From assembly GCA_000434635.1 (NCBI GenBank), contig HF988149.1, forward strand, positions 95,835 to 100,857: a stretch of DNA of 5,023 bases, read 5' to 3'. This document shows positions 1-5,023 of this stretch, piece after piece. Origin of the DNA: Firmicutes bacterium CAG:110. GTDB taxonomy: Bacteria; Bacillota; Clostridia; Oscillospirales; Oscillospiraceae. A model generated the notes under the pieces. The model searched no databases. It saw only the letters and a program-made list of their open reading frames with translations, and had not been told where the DNA came from. A program made the translations under genes and the position numbers. The first letter of the stretch is position 1. The number at the start of each line of letters is the position of its first letter.

Positions 1-831
1 TTCCGCCGCTTCCGTCCGCACCACCAGATCCGGCAGATCCATTGCCACCACGTTTTCCCACAATTCGCCGAGGGTTTTTTTCAGCTGTGCGCCGGAGAGC
101 GTTCCCAAATCGGTAAAGGGATGCACCTGCAGCCACAAAAGCAGCGCTTCCTCCGCCCGGATATGCAGGCTCCGGCCTCCCAGCGCATCGAACGCCTCCC
201 GGAAATACTGAAAATACGCCCGGAAACGGCGGCGTTCTTCCTCCGTCCACTCCCGGTCCTTCGGCAGATTGGTAAGCGCCAGCAGCTGGATGTAGCACCC
301 CGGATGGGTGTAGAGGGCGTCATAAAGCCGCGTATATTTGAAGAAATCCAGGAACTCATAATAAGCGCGAATTTCCGGGTTGTCGCTCATAGGCGGCACG
401 ATCCGGTAAACGACGCTGGGAATTCTGATTGCTCCGTAATATTTCAGCACGCTCAGGCGCTTATTTCCCTCCTGAACATAGAAATTTCCCAGATATTCAT
501 AGCAAATAATGGGGTCGCGGATGCCCTCGTCCCCCTGATGCGCCCGGCACAGCGTCATCCACTTCATTGCGAATTCCGACTCGCAGTCCAGCAGCGGAAA
601 AAAGCCCGCCGAAAAAGCGGAAATTCTCCCCGCGCTTTTCACGCCAACGATGCGTTCAATGGGTATTTCCAGCGTGCCGACATTCTGCGCGCCCTCCGAA
701 ACACCGTCGCCCAATATTTGATCCAGCACCACCGGGAACGGGTTCTGCCCCTTCCCCTGCAGCACGGCACACTCCTTCTGTCCAAGCCTTACCGCTTTCA
801 GGTATTCGTCTTCGGCCTCTGCCACCGTCAT
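1..831 (-). CDS. ParB-like N-terminal domain protein, possibly a BMP-family fusion (partial, C-terminus off the window)
   Basis: Only the first 277 codons are present; the reading frame is open to the left edge. The ATG at 829-831 is preceded by GGAGG with 7-nt spacing, which fixes the start. Seen: no signal peptide and no membrane segment at the N-terminus; a stretch EIPIERIVGVKSAGR (residues 55-69), EGIRDPI (102-108) and then VQEGNKRLSVLK (119-130). This is the layout of a ParB/sulfiredoxin-like fold, in which the GNKR-type loop contacts phosphate or nucleotide. Residues 150-277 are mostly helical, rich in aromatic and charged residues. From memory, Clostridia carry proteins with this N-terminus that are annotated as BMP-family ABC transporter substrate-binding proteins, where a PBP-like domain follows; that domain would lie outside this window and cannot be confirmed. 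It has its own promoter candidate and lies behind the terminator of the upstream operon, so it is probably a separate unit. The role is unknown; the ParB-like domain is moderately sure. Confidence 0.8.
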   Translation of the reverse strand, partial: MTVAEAEDEYLKAVRLGQKECAVLQGKGQNPFPVVLDQILGDGVSEGAQNVGTLEIPIERIVGVKSAGRISAFSAGFFPLLDCESEFAMKWMTLCRAHQGDEGIRDPIICYEYLGNFYVQEGNKRLSVLKYYGAIRIPSVVYRIVPPMSDNPEIRAYYEFLDFFKYTRLYDALYTHPGCYIQLLALTNLPKDREWTEEERRRFRAYFQYFREAFDALGGRSLHIRAEEALLLWLQVHPFTDLGTLSGAQLKKTLGELWENVVAMDLPDLVVRTEAAE

Positions 832-866
832 TTTGATTCCTCCAAGATACTTATCTGATCGACAAA

Positions 867-895
867 ATCATACTTCTTTTCGGAAGGAAAAACAA
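867..895 (-). promoter_or_regulatory. Candidate sigma-A promoter for the ParB-like gene
   Basis: On the minus strand there is a -35-like TTGTTT (890-895), a 17-nt spacer and a -10 TATGAT (867-872; five of six matches to TATAAT). The -35 is weak (three of six). Transcription would begin near 860, giving a leader of about 30 nt before the ATG at 831. The position just upstream of a well-defined start and downstream of the malic enzyme terminator supports it; this is inferred from hexamers only. Confidence 0.4.
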
Positions 896-1042
896 TGCGC
901 AAAAGGATTAAAAAACAGCCAGTTTTTTCCCTTAATCGAAGCAAAACCTATAAAAGCCTCCGCAAAGGCCGGAATGCCGCCGTCTCTGCGGCAGACTTTT
1001 CCATACAGCACCAATGGTGGATAAGTGCTGTGCATCATAAGT

Positions 1043-1083
1043 AAAATGCGCCAGCACGGGAACATCCGTTCCCATGCTGGCGC
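1043..1083 (-). terminator. Rho-independent terminator after the malic enzyme gene
   Basis: The arms 1048-1062 and 1069-1083 form a 15-bp stem, fully paired in the RNA apart from one G-U wobble, around a 6-nt loop. On the minus strand the stem is followed by AUUUUA (U tract at 1043-1046). It begins 24 nt after the malic enzyme stop codon and should end the dehydrogenase-racemase-malic enzyme transcript. The other flank is only moderately T-rich, and no plus-strand gene would need it. Confidence 0.88.
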
Positions 1084-1107
1084 TTTGCTGTTATCGCTAT
1101 TTCTTTC

Positions 1108-2280
1108 TTACAGTCTTGCCACGCCGGACTTCCGGGCGGCTTCTGCCACGGCTTTCGCCACGGCGGGGCCGACTCTGGGGTCGAAGGCGGCGGGGATGAT
1201 ATAGTTCTCGTTCAGCTCCTCGTCGGAGATCAGATTCGCCAGCGCGTTGGAGGCGGCGATCTTCATTTCCTCGTTGATGTCGCTGGCTCGAACGTCAAAA
1301 GCGCCGCGGAAAATGCCGGGGAACGCCAGAACGTTGTTGATCTGGTTGGGATAGTCGCTGCGACCGGTGGAAACCACTCTCGCGCCGCCTGCTTTGGCCT
1401 CGTCCGGGAAAATCTCCGGGGTGGGGTTGGCACAGGCAAAGATGATGGCGTCCTTGTTCATGGTCTGCACCATTTCCTTCGTCACCATGCCGGGGGCGGA
1501 CACGCCGATGAACACATCGGCGCCTACCAGCATGTCGGCAAGAGAACCGGCCTTCTTGTCCAGATTGGTGACCTGCGCCATCTCTTCCTTGATCCAGTTC
1601 AGGCCGTCACGACCCGCGTAGATCGCGCCCTTCCGGTCGCACATGGTCACGTTCTTGAAGCCGGAGGACAGCAGCAGCTTGACAATGGCGATAGCAGCCG
1701 CACCAGCGCCGGAGGTGACGATCTTCACGTCTTCCTTCTTCTTGCCGACGACCTTCAGTGCGTTGGTCAGACCGGCGAGAGTGATGACGGCGGTGCCGTG
1801 CTGGTCGTCGTGGAAGATGGGAATGTCGCACCTTTCCTTCAGCTTCCGCTCGATCTCAAAGCACCGGGGAGCGGAGATATCCTCCAGATTGATGCCGCCG
1901 AAGGAGCCGCTCATCAGATACACAGCGTTGACGAACTCATCCACATCGTGGGTCTTGACGCACAGGGGGAAGGCGTCCACGTCGGCAAAGGCCTTGAACA
2001 GAGCGCACTTGCCCTCCATAACGGGCATACCGGCTTCGGGGCCGATGTCCCCCAGACCCAGAACGGCGGTGCCGTCGGTGATGACGGCGCACAGGTTGTG
2101 GCGGCGGGTCAGCTCATAGGACTTGCTGATGTCCTTCTGGATTTCCAGGCAGGGCTGAGCAACGCCGGGGGTGTAGGCCAGAGACAGGTCGTCCTTGGTC
2201 TTGCAGGGTACCTTGCAGATGACCTCGATCTTGCCGCCCCACTCCTTGTGGAGCCGCAGGGACTCTTTTGCGTAATCCAT
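1108..2280 (-). CDS. Malic enzyme, short bacterial form (390 aa)
   Basis: Cytosolic enzyme that oxidatively decarboxylates L-malate to pyruvate and CO2 with NAD(P)+ and a divalent metal. Seen: AYTPGV with the catalytic Tyr36, MEGKCALFK with the catalytic Lys91, the metal-site motifs NLEDI (Glu133, Asp134) and FHDDQHGTA (Asp158, Asp159), a Rossmann loop SGAGAAAIA (190-198), ACANPTPEI (282-290) and GRSDYPNQINN (306-316). The length is that of the compact MaeB-type malic enzymes that lack the phosphotransacetylase-like C-terminal domain, and the C-terminus ends naturally. Asp215, near the end of the second Rossmann strand (VTMCDRKG), hints at NAD rather than NADP, but this is weak. The ATG at 2278-2280 has GGAG 7 nt upstream. 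It lies 31 nt after the racemase stop and is the last gene of the unit before the terminator. In an operon with a LarA homologue and a malate/lactate dehydrogenase, it probably channels malate carbon to pyruvate. A role in NAD(P)H supply is an alternative. Confidence 0.96.
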   Translation of the reverse strand: MDYAKESLRLHKEWGGKIEVICKVPCKTKDDLSLAYTPGVAQPCLEIQKDISKSYELTRRHNLCAVITDGTAVLGLGDIGPEAGMPVMEGKCALFKAFADVDAFPLCVKTHDVDEFVNAVYLMSGSFGGINLEDISAPRCFEIERKLKERCDIPIFHDDQHGTAVITLAGLTNALKVVGKKKEDVKIVTSGAGAAAIAIVKLLLSSGFKNVTMCDRKGAIYAGRDGLNWIKEEMAQVTNLDKKAGSLADMLVGADVFIGVSAPGMVTKEMVQTMNKDAIIFACANPTPEIFPDEAKAGGARVVSTGRSDYPNQINNVLAFPGIFRGAFDVRASDINEEMKIAASNALANLISDEELNENYIIPAAFDPRVGPAVAKAVAEAARKSGVARL

Positions 2281-2311
2281 AGTTTTTCTCCTTTTTTGTT
2301 AATGCAATAGT

Positions 2312-3574
2312 TTATGATTTTACCATAACGGAAATGCCGTTGGGGATCAGGGTGACGGAGGCGTTTTCGCCCTTGTCCTGTTTCGCCATGGCCATGGCGG
2401 TTTCCAGATCAGGGGCGTAGTCCAGCTTCATCTCCCGGAGGGTCTTCTCCATTTCTGGACGGGAAACGAAGATCACCCGGTGCTTCATGAGGATTCTCGC
2501 CAGAATCTGGCTCTCCCACTGGTCGGGAATGGTCTCCGACTGGGGGGTATTGACGCACTGCTCAAAATGCGCCGCAGGGGTTTCGCAGTCCCGGAGGGAG
2601 GTATAGAAGCCCTCGCCGCCGGTGCCGTCGGCCAGCTCGGCGCACATGATCAGCACCGCGCCCTCCTTGGCGGAAGCCTCCGCCGCGGTCAGCCCCTTGA
2701 CGCTCTGGTAGATGTTCTGGTCCAGCGGCGCGCCGCCGTTGGAGGTGACGACGATGTCTCCGGGGACGGCCTGCACCTCGCAGTACTGCCGCAGAAACGC
2801 CACACCGGCTTCATGCGCCTTCCGGAAGTCTCCCGCGAAGGCCGCAACCGTCTTCTTCTCCTCGTCGATGACCACATTGACGATGTACGCCAGCTTTGCC
2901 ATCTCCGCCGCCGCTACCATGTCCCGATGAAGGGGGTTGCCCTCCAGAATGCCCGTGCGGGCATAAGGGGAGGCGATAAACGCGCCGCAGTGGTTGCCCA
3001 GCACCGTCGTCTTATCGCAGACGCCGGGCAGGATGCTCTTCCTCCCGCCGGAGAAACCGGCGAAGAAGTGCGGCTCAATGAAACTCTCCGCAATGAGCAG
3101 GTCGGTGTCCACCGCCGTCCGGTCGATGACCAGCGGTGCGCCGGAGGGCAGAACGCCGATCTGAACATTGGATTCCGGGTCAAAGGCGTCGTGAACGACG
3201 ATTTTCTCGGAATCCGCAATTTCCTTCCCCAGCTTTGCTTCCAGCTCGGCGGTCGTTGTGAGCCGGTGGAAACCGGTGGCTACCAGCAGCGTCACCCGAA
3301 TCTCCGGATTCCCCTGCCGGAGCTGCGCCAGCATGGGGGGCAGGATGTCCCGGCTGGGCACGGGGCGGGTGTGGTCGGAAATGATGATGGTACAGCGCTT
3401 CTTCCCTGCCGCCAGCGCGGCAAGACCGGGCGTTCCGATGGGCGACGCCATGGCTTCCTCCACCAGCTCCCGGCCGGTGCGGTCGCTTTTCAGCTCGTCC
3501 ACACGGGAGGTCAGCAGACCGTTATAGGGAAATGCAACATCCAGATGGCTTTTGCCGTAAGGAATCGCGATCAT
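2312..3574 (-). CDS. LarA-family nickel-pincer 2-hydroxyacid racemase (420 aa), possible malate racemase
   Basis: Member of the lactate racemase LarA superfamily, whose enzymes use the nickel-pincer nucleotide cofactor to racemise or epimerise 2-hydroxyacids by hydride transfer. Seen: SDHTRP (66-71), TGFH (His103), EPHFFAGFSGGRKSILPG with His169 and Lys179, His195 in GNHC, and NGGAPLDQNIYQSVKG (279-294) with Gln290 and Lys293. These align at a constant offset of 5 with the Lactiplantibacillus plantarum LarA residues I recall: Arg75, His108, His174, cofactor-bearing Lys184, nickel ligand His200, Gln295 and Lys298. All catalytic positions are therefore intact. The ATG at 3572-3574 is chosen because GGAGG lies 7 nt upstream; a longer reading from a TTG at 3628 would translate through an intergenic hairpin. 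Neighbours are a malate/lactate dehydrogenase (63 nt upstream) and malic enzyme (31 nt downstream), so malate is the likelier substrate, lactate or another short 2-hydroxyacid being the alternatives. The cofactor synthesis genes larB, larC and larE are absent here. Confidence 0.9.
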   Translation of the reverse strand: MIAIPYGKSHLDVAFPYNGLLTSRVDELKSDRTGRELVEEAMASPIGTPGLAALAAGKKRCTIIISDHTRPVPSRDILPPMLAQLRQGNPEIRVTLLVATGFHRLTTTAELEAKLGKEIADSEKIVVHDAFDPESNVQIGVLPSGAPLVIDRTAVDTDLLIAESFIEPHFFAGFSGGRKSILPGVCDKTTVLGNHCGAFIASPYARTGILEGNPLHRDMVAAAEMAKLAYIVNVVIDEEKKTVAAFAGDFRKAHEAGVAFLRQYCEVQAVPGDIVVTSNGGAPLDQNIYQSVKGLTAAEASAKEGAVLIMCAELADGTGGEGFYTSLRDCETPAAHFEQCVNTPQSETIPDQWESQILARILMKHRVIFVSRPEMEKTLREMKLDYAPDLETAMAMAKQDKGENASVTLIPNGISVMVKS

Positions 3575-3601
3575 AAAGAATCCTCCCACACGTTTGTCAT
3601 C

Positions 3602-3626
3602 GGGAACCGGCGGTTGGCCGGTTCCC
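3602..3626 (-). repeat. Intercistronic hairpin between the dehydrogenase and racemase genes
   Basis: The arms 3602-3611 and 3617-3626 (GGGAACCGGC and its exact complement) form a perfect 10-bp stem with a 5-nt loop. The hairpin begins 11 nt after the dehydrogenase stop codon and ends 27 nt before the racemase ATG. No U tract follows on the minus strand, so an ordinary intrinsic terminator is unlikely. It may protect the 3' end of the upstream message or set unequal expression of the two genes. On the plus strand it is followed by a T-rich stretch, but nothing upstream there needs termination. Confidence 0.7.
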
Positions 3627-3637
3627 AATTATGTTTT

Positions 3638-4765
3638 TTAATAGTTGCCCTTGAAAACGTCCTTCTTGACGGGAGGACGATAGTCGCCGAAGTAAGCGCC
3701 AAAGTCCATGCCCAGATAGTTGCACAGGTCAAGCACTTCCACCATGGTGTTGTCGTTGACGGGGATGCCGTTTTCCATGATGCGCTTCACCGCGGCAACT
3801 TCCTTCTCGCCGTGGGTGTAGATACGCTCCTGACCGTCGGCCTTGGGCGCGTCCCGCAGCTCCTGCAGGTACTTGGAGAAATGCTCCTTGATGGCGGCGG
3901 GGTCGCCGAAGTAGGCGGGGTTGATAGCCATGAAGCCATGGCAGATCTGACCCTTTCCGCCGGTCATGCAGTAATTGGAGGTAGCGCCCATGGACAGGAT
4001 GGAGGAGAAGATCTCGCACAGCATACCGTAGCCGTAGCCCTTGTGGCTGCCCAGCTGCTCCGTGGAGCCGCCCAGAGGCATGATGCCGCCGCCCTTTTTC
4101 GCCACGATGTTCGCCAGCACGTCAGGAGCGTTGGTGGAGGGATGACCGTCCTTGTCCAGCGCCCAGCCTTCGGGCAGGGGCTTTTCCATCTTGTTGTACA
4201 TTTCCAGCTTGCCGCGGGTGACGACCGTGGTGGAAGCGTCGAAGAAGAAATCATAGGGCTCGGCGGGGAACGCGCAGGCGATGGGGTTGGAGCCCAGCAT
4301 GGCCTTCCGGGCAAAGGTGGGAACCATGATGGCTTCGCTGTTGGTGCAGGAGAAACCCATCAGACCTTCCTTGCAGGCCATCTTGGCATAGTAACCGGCG
4401 ATGCCGTAGTGGTTGGAGTTCCGGACGGAGACGATGCCCACGCCAGTCGTCTTGGCCTTCTCGATGGCCATTTCCATGGCCTTATGGGAAACCAACTGTC
4501 CCATGGCCTCGTGGGCGTCGATGACGGCGGAGATGGGGGTCTCGAACACCACTTCGGGCTTGGCATGGACGTCGATCATGCCTTTTTCGATGCACTTGTG
4601 GTAGCGGACCATCCGCTGCATACCGTGGGACTCGATGCCGTACAGGTCGGCAGTCAGCAGAACGTCCTGAATGATATCGGCCTCCGCTTCGGTGAAGCCG
4701 AACTTCTGGAACGCTTCCATGCACAGCCGGTGCAGGGTGTCATAGGACCAGTGTTGATATGCCAT
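3638..4765 (-). CDS. Malate/L-lactate dehydrogenase family oxidoreductase (Ldh_2/YbiC-AllD type, 375 aa)
   Basis: NAD(P)-dependent oxidoreductase of the Ldh_2 family (malate, sulfolactate, ureidoglycolate and 2,3-diketogulonate dehydrogenases), unrelated in fold to classical Rossmann lactate dehydrogenase. Seen: ESHGMQRM (45-52) with the conserved Ser-His-Gly and Arg51, RNSNHYGIAGYYA (115-127) with the conserved His119, LGSNPIACAFPA (157-168), FDASTT (175-180) and GSHKGYGYGML (239-249), in the expected order. At 375 residues it is slightly longer than most members (about 330-365). The ATG at 4763-4765 has GAGG about 7 nt upstream. It is the first gene of a unit with a LarA-type racemase and malic enzyme, which makes an (S)-2-hydroxyacid such as L-malate or L-lactate the likely substrate, giving oxaloacetate or pyruvate. 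The family is too diverse to settle the substrate by sequence alone. A decayed copy of its first 24 codons lies 122 nt upstream. Confidence 0.93.
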   Translation of the reverse strand: MAYQHWSYDTLHRLCMEAFQKFGFTEAEADIIQDVLLTADLYGIESHGMQRMVRYHKCIEKGMIDVHAKPEVVFETPISAVIDAHEAMGQLVSHKAMEMAIEKAKTTGVGIVSVRNSNHYGIAGYYAKMACKEGLMGFSCTNSEAIMVPTFARKAMLGSNPIACAFPAEPYDFFFDASTTVVTRGKLEMYNKMEKPLPEGWALDKDGHPSTNAPDVLANIVAKKGGGIMPLGGSTEQLGSHKGYGYGMLCEIFSSILSMGATSNYCMTGGKGQICHGFMAINPAYFGDPAAIKEHFSKYLQELRDAPKADGQERIYTHGEKEVAAVKRIMENGIPVNDNTMVEVLDLCNYLGMDFGAYFGDYRPPVKKDVFKGNY

Positions 4766-4815
4766 AAGAGTACCTCATTTCTTAAATTTTTTTGTTGTTT
4801 TCCGGTGTTCCGCGG

Positions 4816-4902
4816 GAAGCCGAACCTCCGGAATGCTTTCCTGCACAGCCGATGCAGGGTATCATAGAACCAGTGTCTGTACTTTATAAGAATACATTAT
4901 TT
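4816..4902 (-). pseudogene. Truncated, decayed copy of the 5' end of the dehydrogenase gene
   Basis: These 87 bases align without gaps to 4694-4780, the start and ribosome-binding region of the dehydrogenase gene, at a fixed offset of 122 nt; by hand count 69 of 87 positions match (79%). The coding part (4816-4887) reads IKYRHWFYDTLHRLC, then RKAFRRFGF, against MAYQHWSYDTLHRLC, then MEAFQKFGF, in the intact gene. The initiating ATG is ATA, the GAGG site has become AATG, and similarity stops abruptly after codon 24. From codon 5 on, I count five replacement and three silent changes, which fits loss of constraint. It lies between the upstream gene fragment and the intact gene. The likely origin is a partial tandem duplication, or the stump of a diverged paralogue deleted by recombination. 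Confidence 0.8.
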
Positions 4903-4917
4903 GGGGAACTTTTTCAA
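4889..4917 (-). promoter_or_regulatory. Candidate sigma-A promoter for the dehydrogenase-racemase-malic enzyme operon
   Basis: On the minus strand a -35 TTGAAA (4912-4917; five of six matches) is separated by exactly 17 nt from a -10 TATTCT (4889-4894; four of six). It sits immediately upstream of the decayed gene copy, where a promoter for that copy would have been. Transcription would start near 4882 and give a leader of about 117 nt containing the relic. A perfect TATAAT (4917-4922) lies close by but has no good -35 partner. No operator is evident. Confidence 0.45.
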
Positions 4918-4936
4918 TTATAATTTTTGGATTCAC

Positions 4937-5023
4937 TTATAATTTCCCAATATTCAGCTCCCGCTCGTGGAGGATCACGCCGCTATTCTTCAGCGTCTGC
5001 TGCAGCTGCCGGATATCCATTGC
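4937..5023 (-). CDS. C-terminal end of an unidentified gene (partial)
   Basis: The last 28 codons of a reading frame that enters from the right edge and stops at TAA (4937-4939). Visible residues are AMDIRQLQQTLK, then NSGVILHERELNIGKL. The stretch is hydrophilic, contains no membrane segment, and codon use resembles the neighbouring genes. I do not recognise the family. A start at the ATG at 5018-5020 would give only a 27-residue peptide with no visible ribosome site, so a longer gene truncated by the window is more likely. No clear terminator follows before the dehydrogenase operon 171 nt downstream, so read-through is possible. Confidence 0.5.
   Translation of the reverse strand, partial: AMDIRQLQQTLKNSGVILHERELNIGKL

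Noticed and set aside
121..858. A 245-codon open frame on the plus strand
   Set aside because: It is antisense to the ParB-like gene, which has an excellent ribosome site and recognisable motifs and is open across the whole stretch to the window edge.
910..928. A 7-bp A/T-rich inverted repeat around a 5-nt loop
   Set aside because: The pairing is almost all A-T, and such a repeat is expected by chance in an AT-rich spacer; no regulatory function can be supported.
975..1000. A 6-bp GC hairpin followed by TTTT on the plus strand
   Set aside because: The stem is short with a 7-nt loop, the T run is short and offset, and there is no plus-strand gene to terminate.
868..1065. A 65-codon minus-strand frame in the spacer after malic enzyme
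   Set aside because: It would start inside the terminator stem, has no ribosome site, and overlaps the promoter candidate of the next gene.
3575..3628. An 18-residue N-terminal extension of the racemase from a TTG codon
   Set aside because: It would translate through the intergenic hairpin, and the ATG at 3574 has a strong GGAGG at ideal spacing and begins where the conserved family sequence begins.
2480..4867. A 795-codon open frame on the plus strand
   Set aside because: It lies antisense to the racemase and the dehydrogenase and crosses their spacer. Its translation is low-complexity, His/Val/Gly-rich and resembles no family, whereas the minus strand carries clear motifs and ribosome sites. 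It is a by-product of GC-rich codon use.
1..5023. CRISPR arrays, tRNA or rRNA genes, insertion sequences, phage or defence genes
   Set aside because: I saw no regularly spaced repeats, cloverleaf-like sequence, transposase motifs or integrase motifs; the window looks like ordinary metabolic gene content.

Overview
This is a bacterial window of roughly 55-60% G+C (estimated by eye) in which every supported gene lies on the minus strand. Strong GGAGG-type Shine-Dalgarno sites with about 7-nt spacing, the codon use, and an N-terminal ParB-like protein type that I recall from Oscillospirales and Lachnospirales together suggest an anaerobic, moderately high-GC Firmicute (Clostridia, perhaps Oscillospiraceae). 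The taxon is an inference.

In the direction of transcription (right to left), the window opens with the last 28 codons of an unidentified gene (4937-5023). A 171-nt AT-rich spacer follows. It holds a plausible promoter and a decayed, truncated copy of the first 24 codons of the next gene. Then come three closely spaced genes: a malate/L-lactate dehydrogenase family oxidoreductase (3638-4765), a LarA-type nickel-pincer 2-hydroxyacid racemase (2312-3574) and a short-form malic enzyme (1108-2280). The spacers are 63 and 31 nt, and a strong hairpin with a U tract (1048-1083) ends the unit. The dehydrogenase-racemase spacer contains a perfect 10-bp hairpin without a U tract.

After a 276-nt spacer with its own promoter candidate, a separate gene starts at 831 and runs off the left edge. 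Its 277 visible residues include a ParB-like domain, and the protein resembles the N-terminus of clostridial proteins annotated as BMP-family substrate-binding proteins.

The three-gene unit reads as a 2-hydroxyacid (most likely malate) module. The LarA homologue would interconvert D- and L-hydroxyacid, the dehydrogenase would oxidise one form to the 2-oxoacid, and malic enzyme would convert L-malate to pyruvate and CO2. The neighbourhood therefore suggests a malate racemase rather than a lactate racemase, but the sequence alone does not prove the substrate. The cofactor genes larB, larC and larE are not in the window and must lie elsewhere if the racemase is active.
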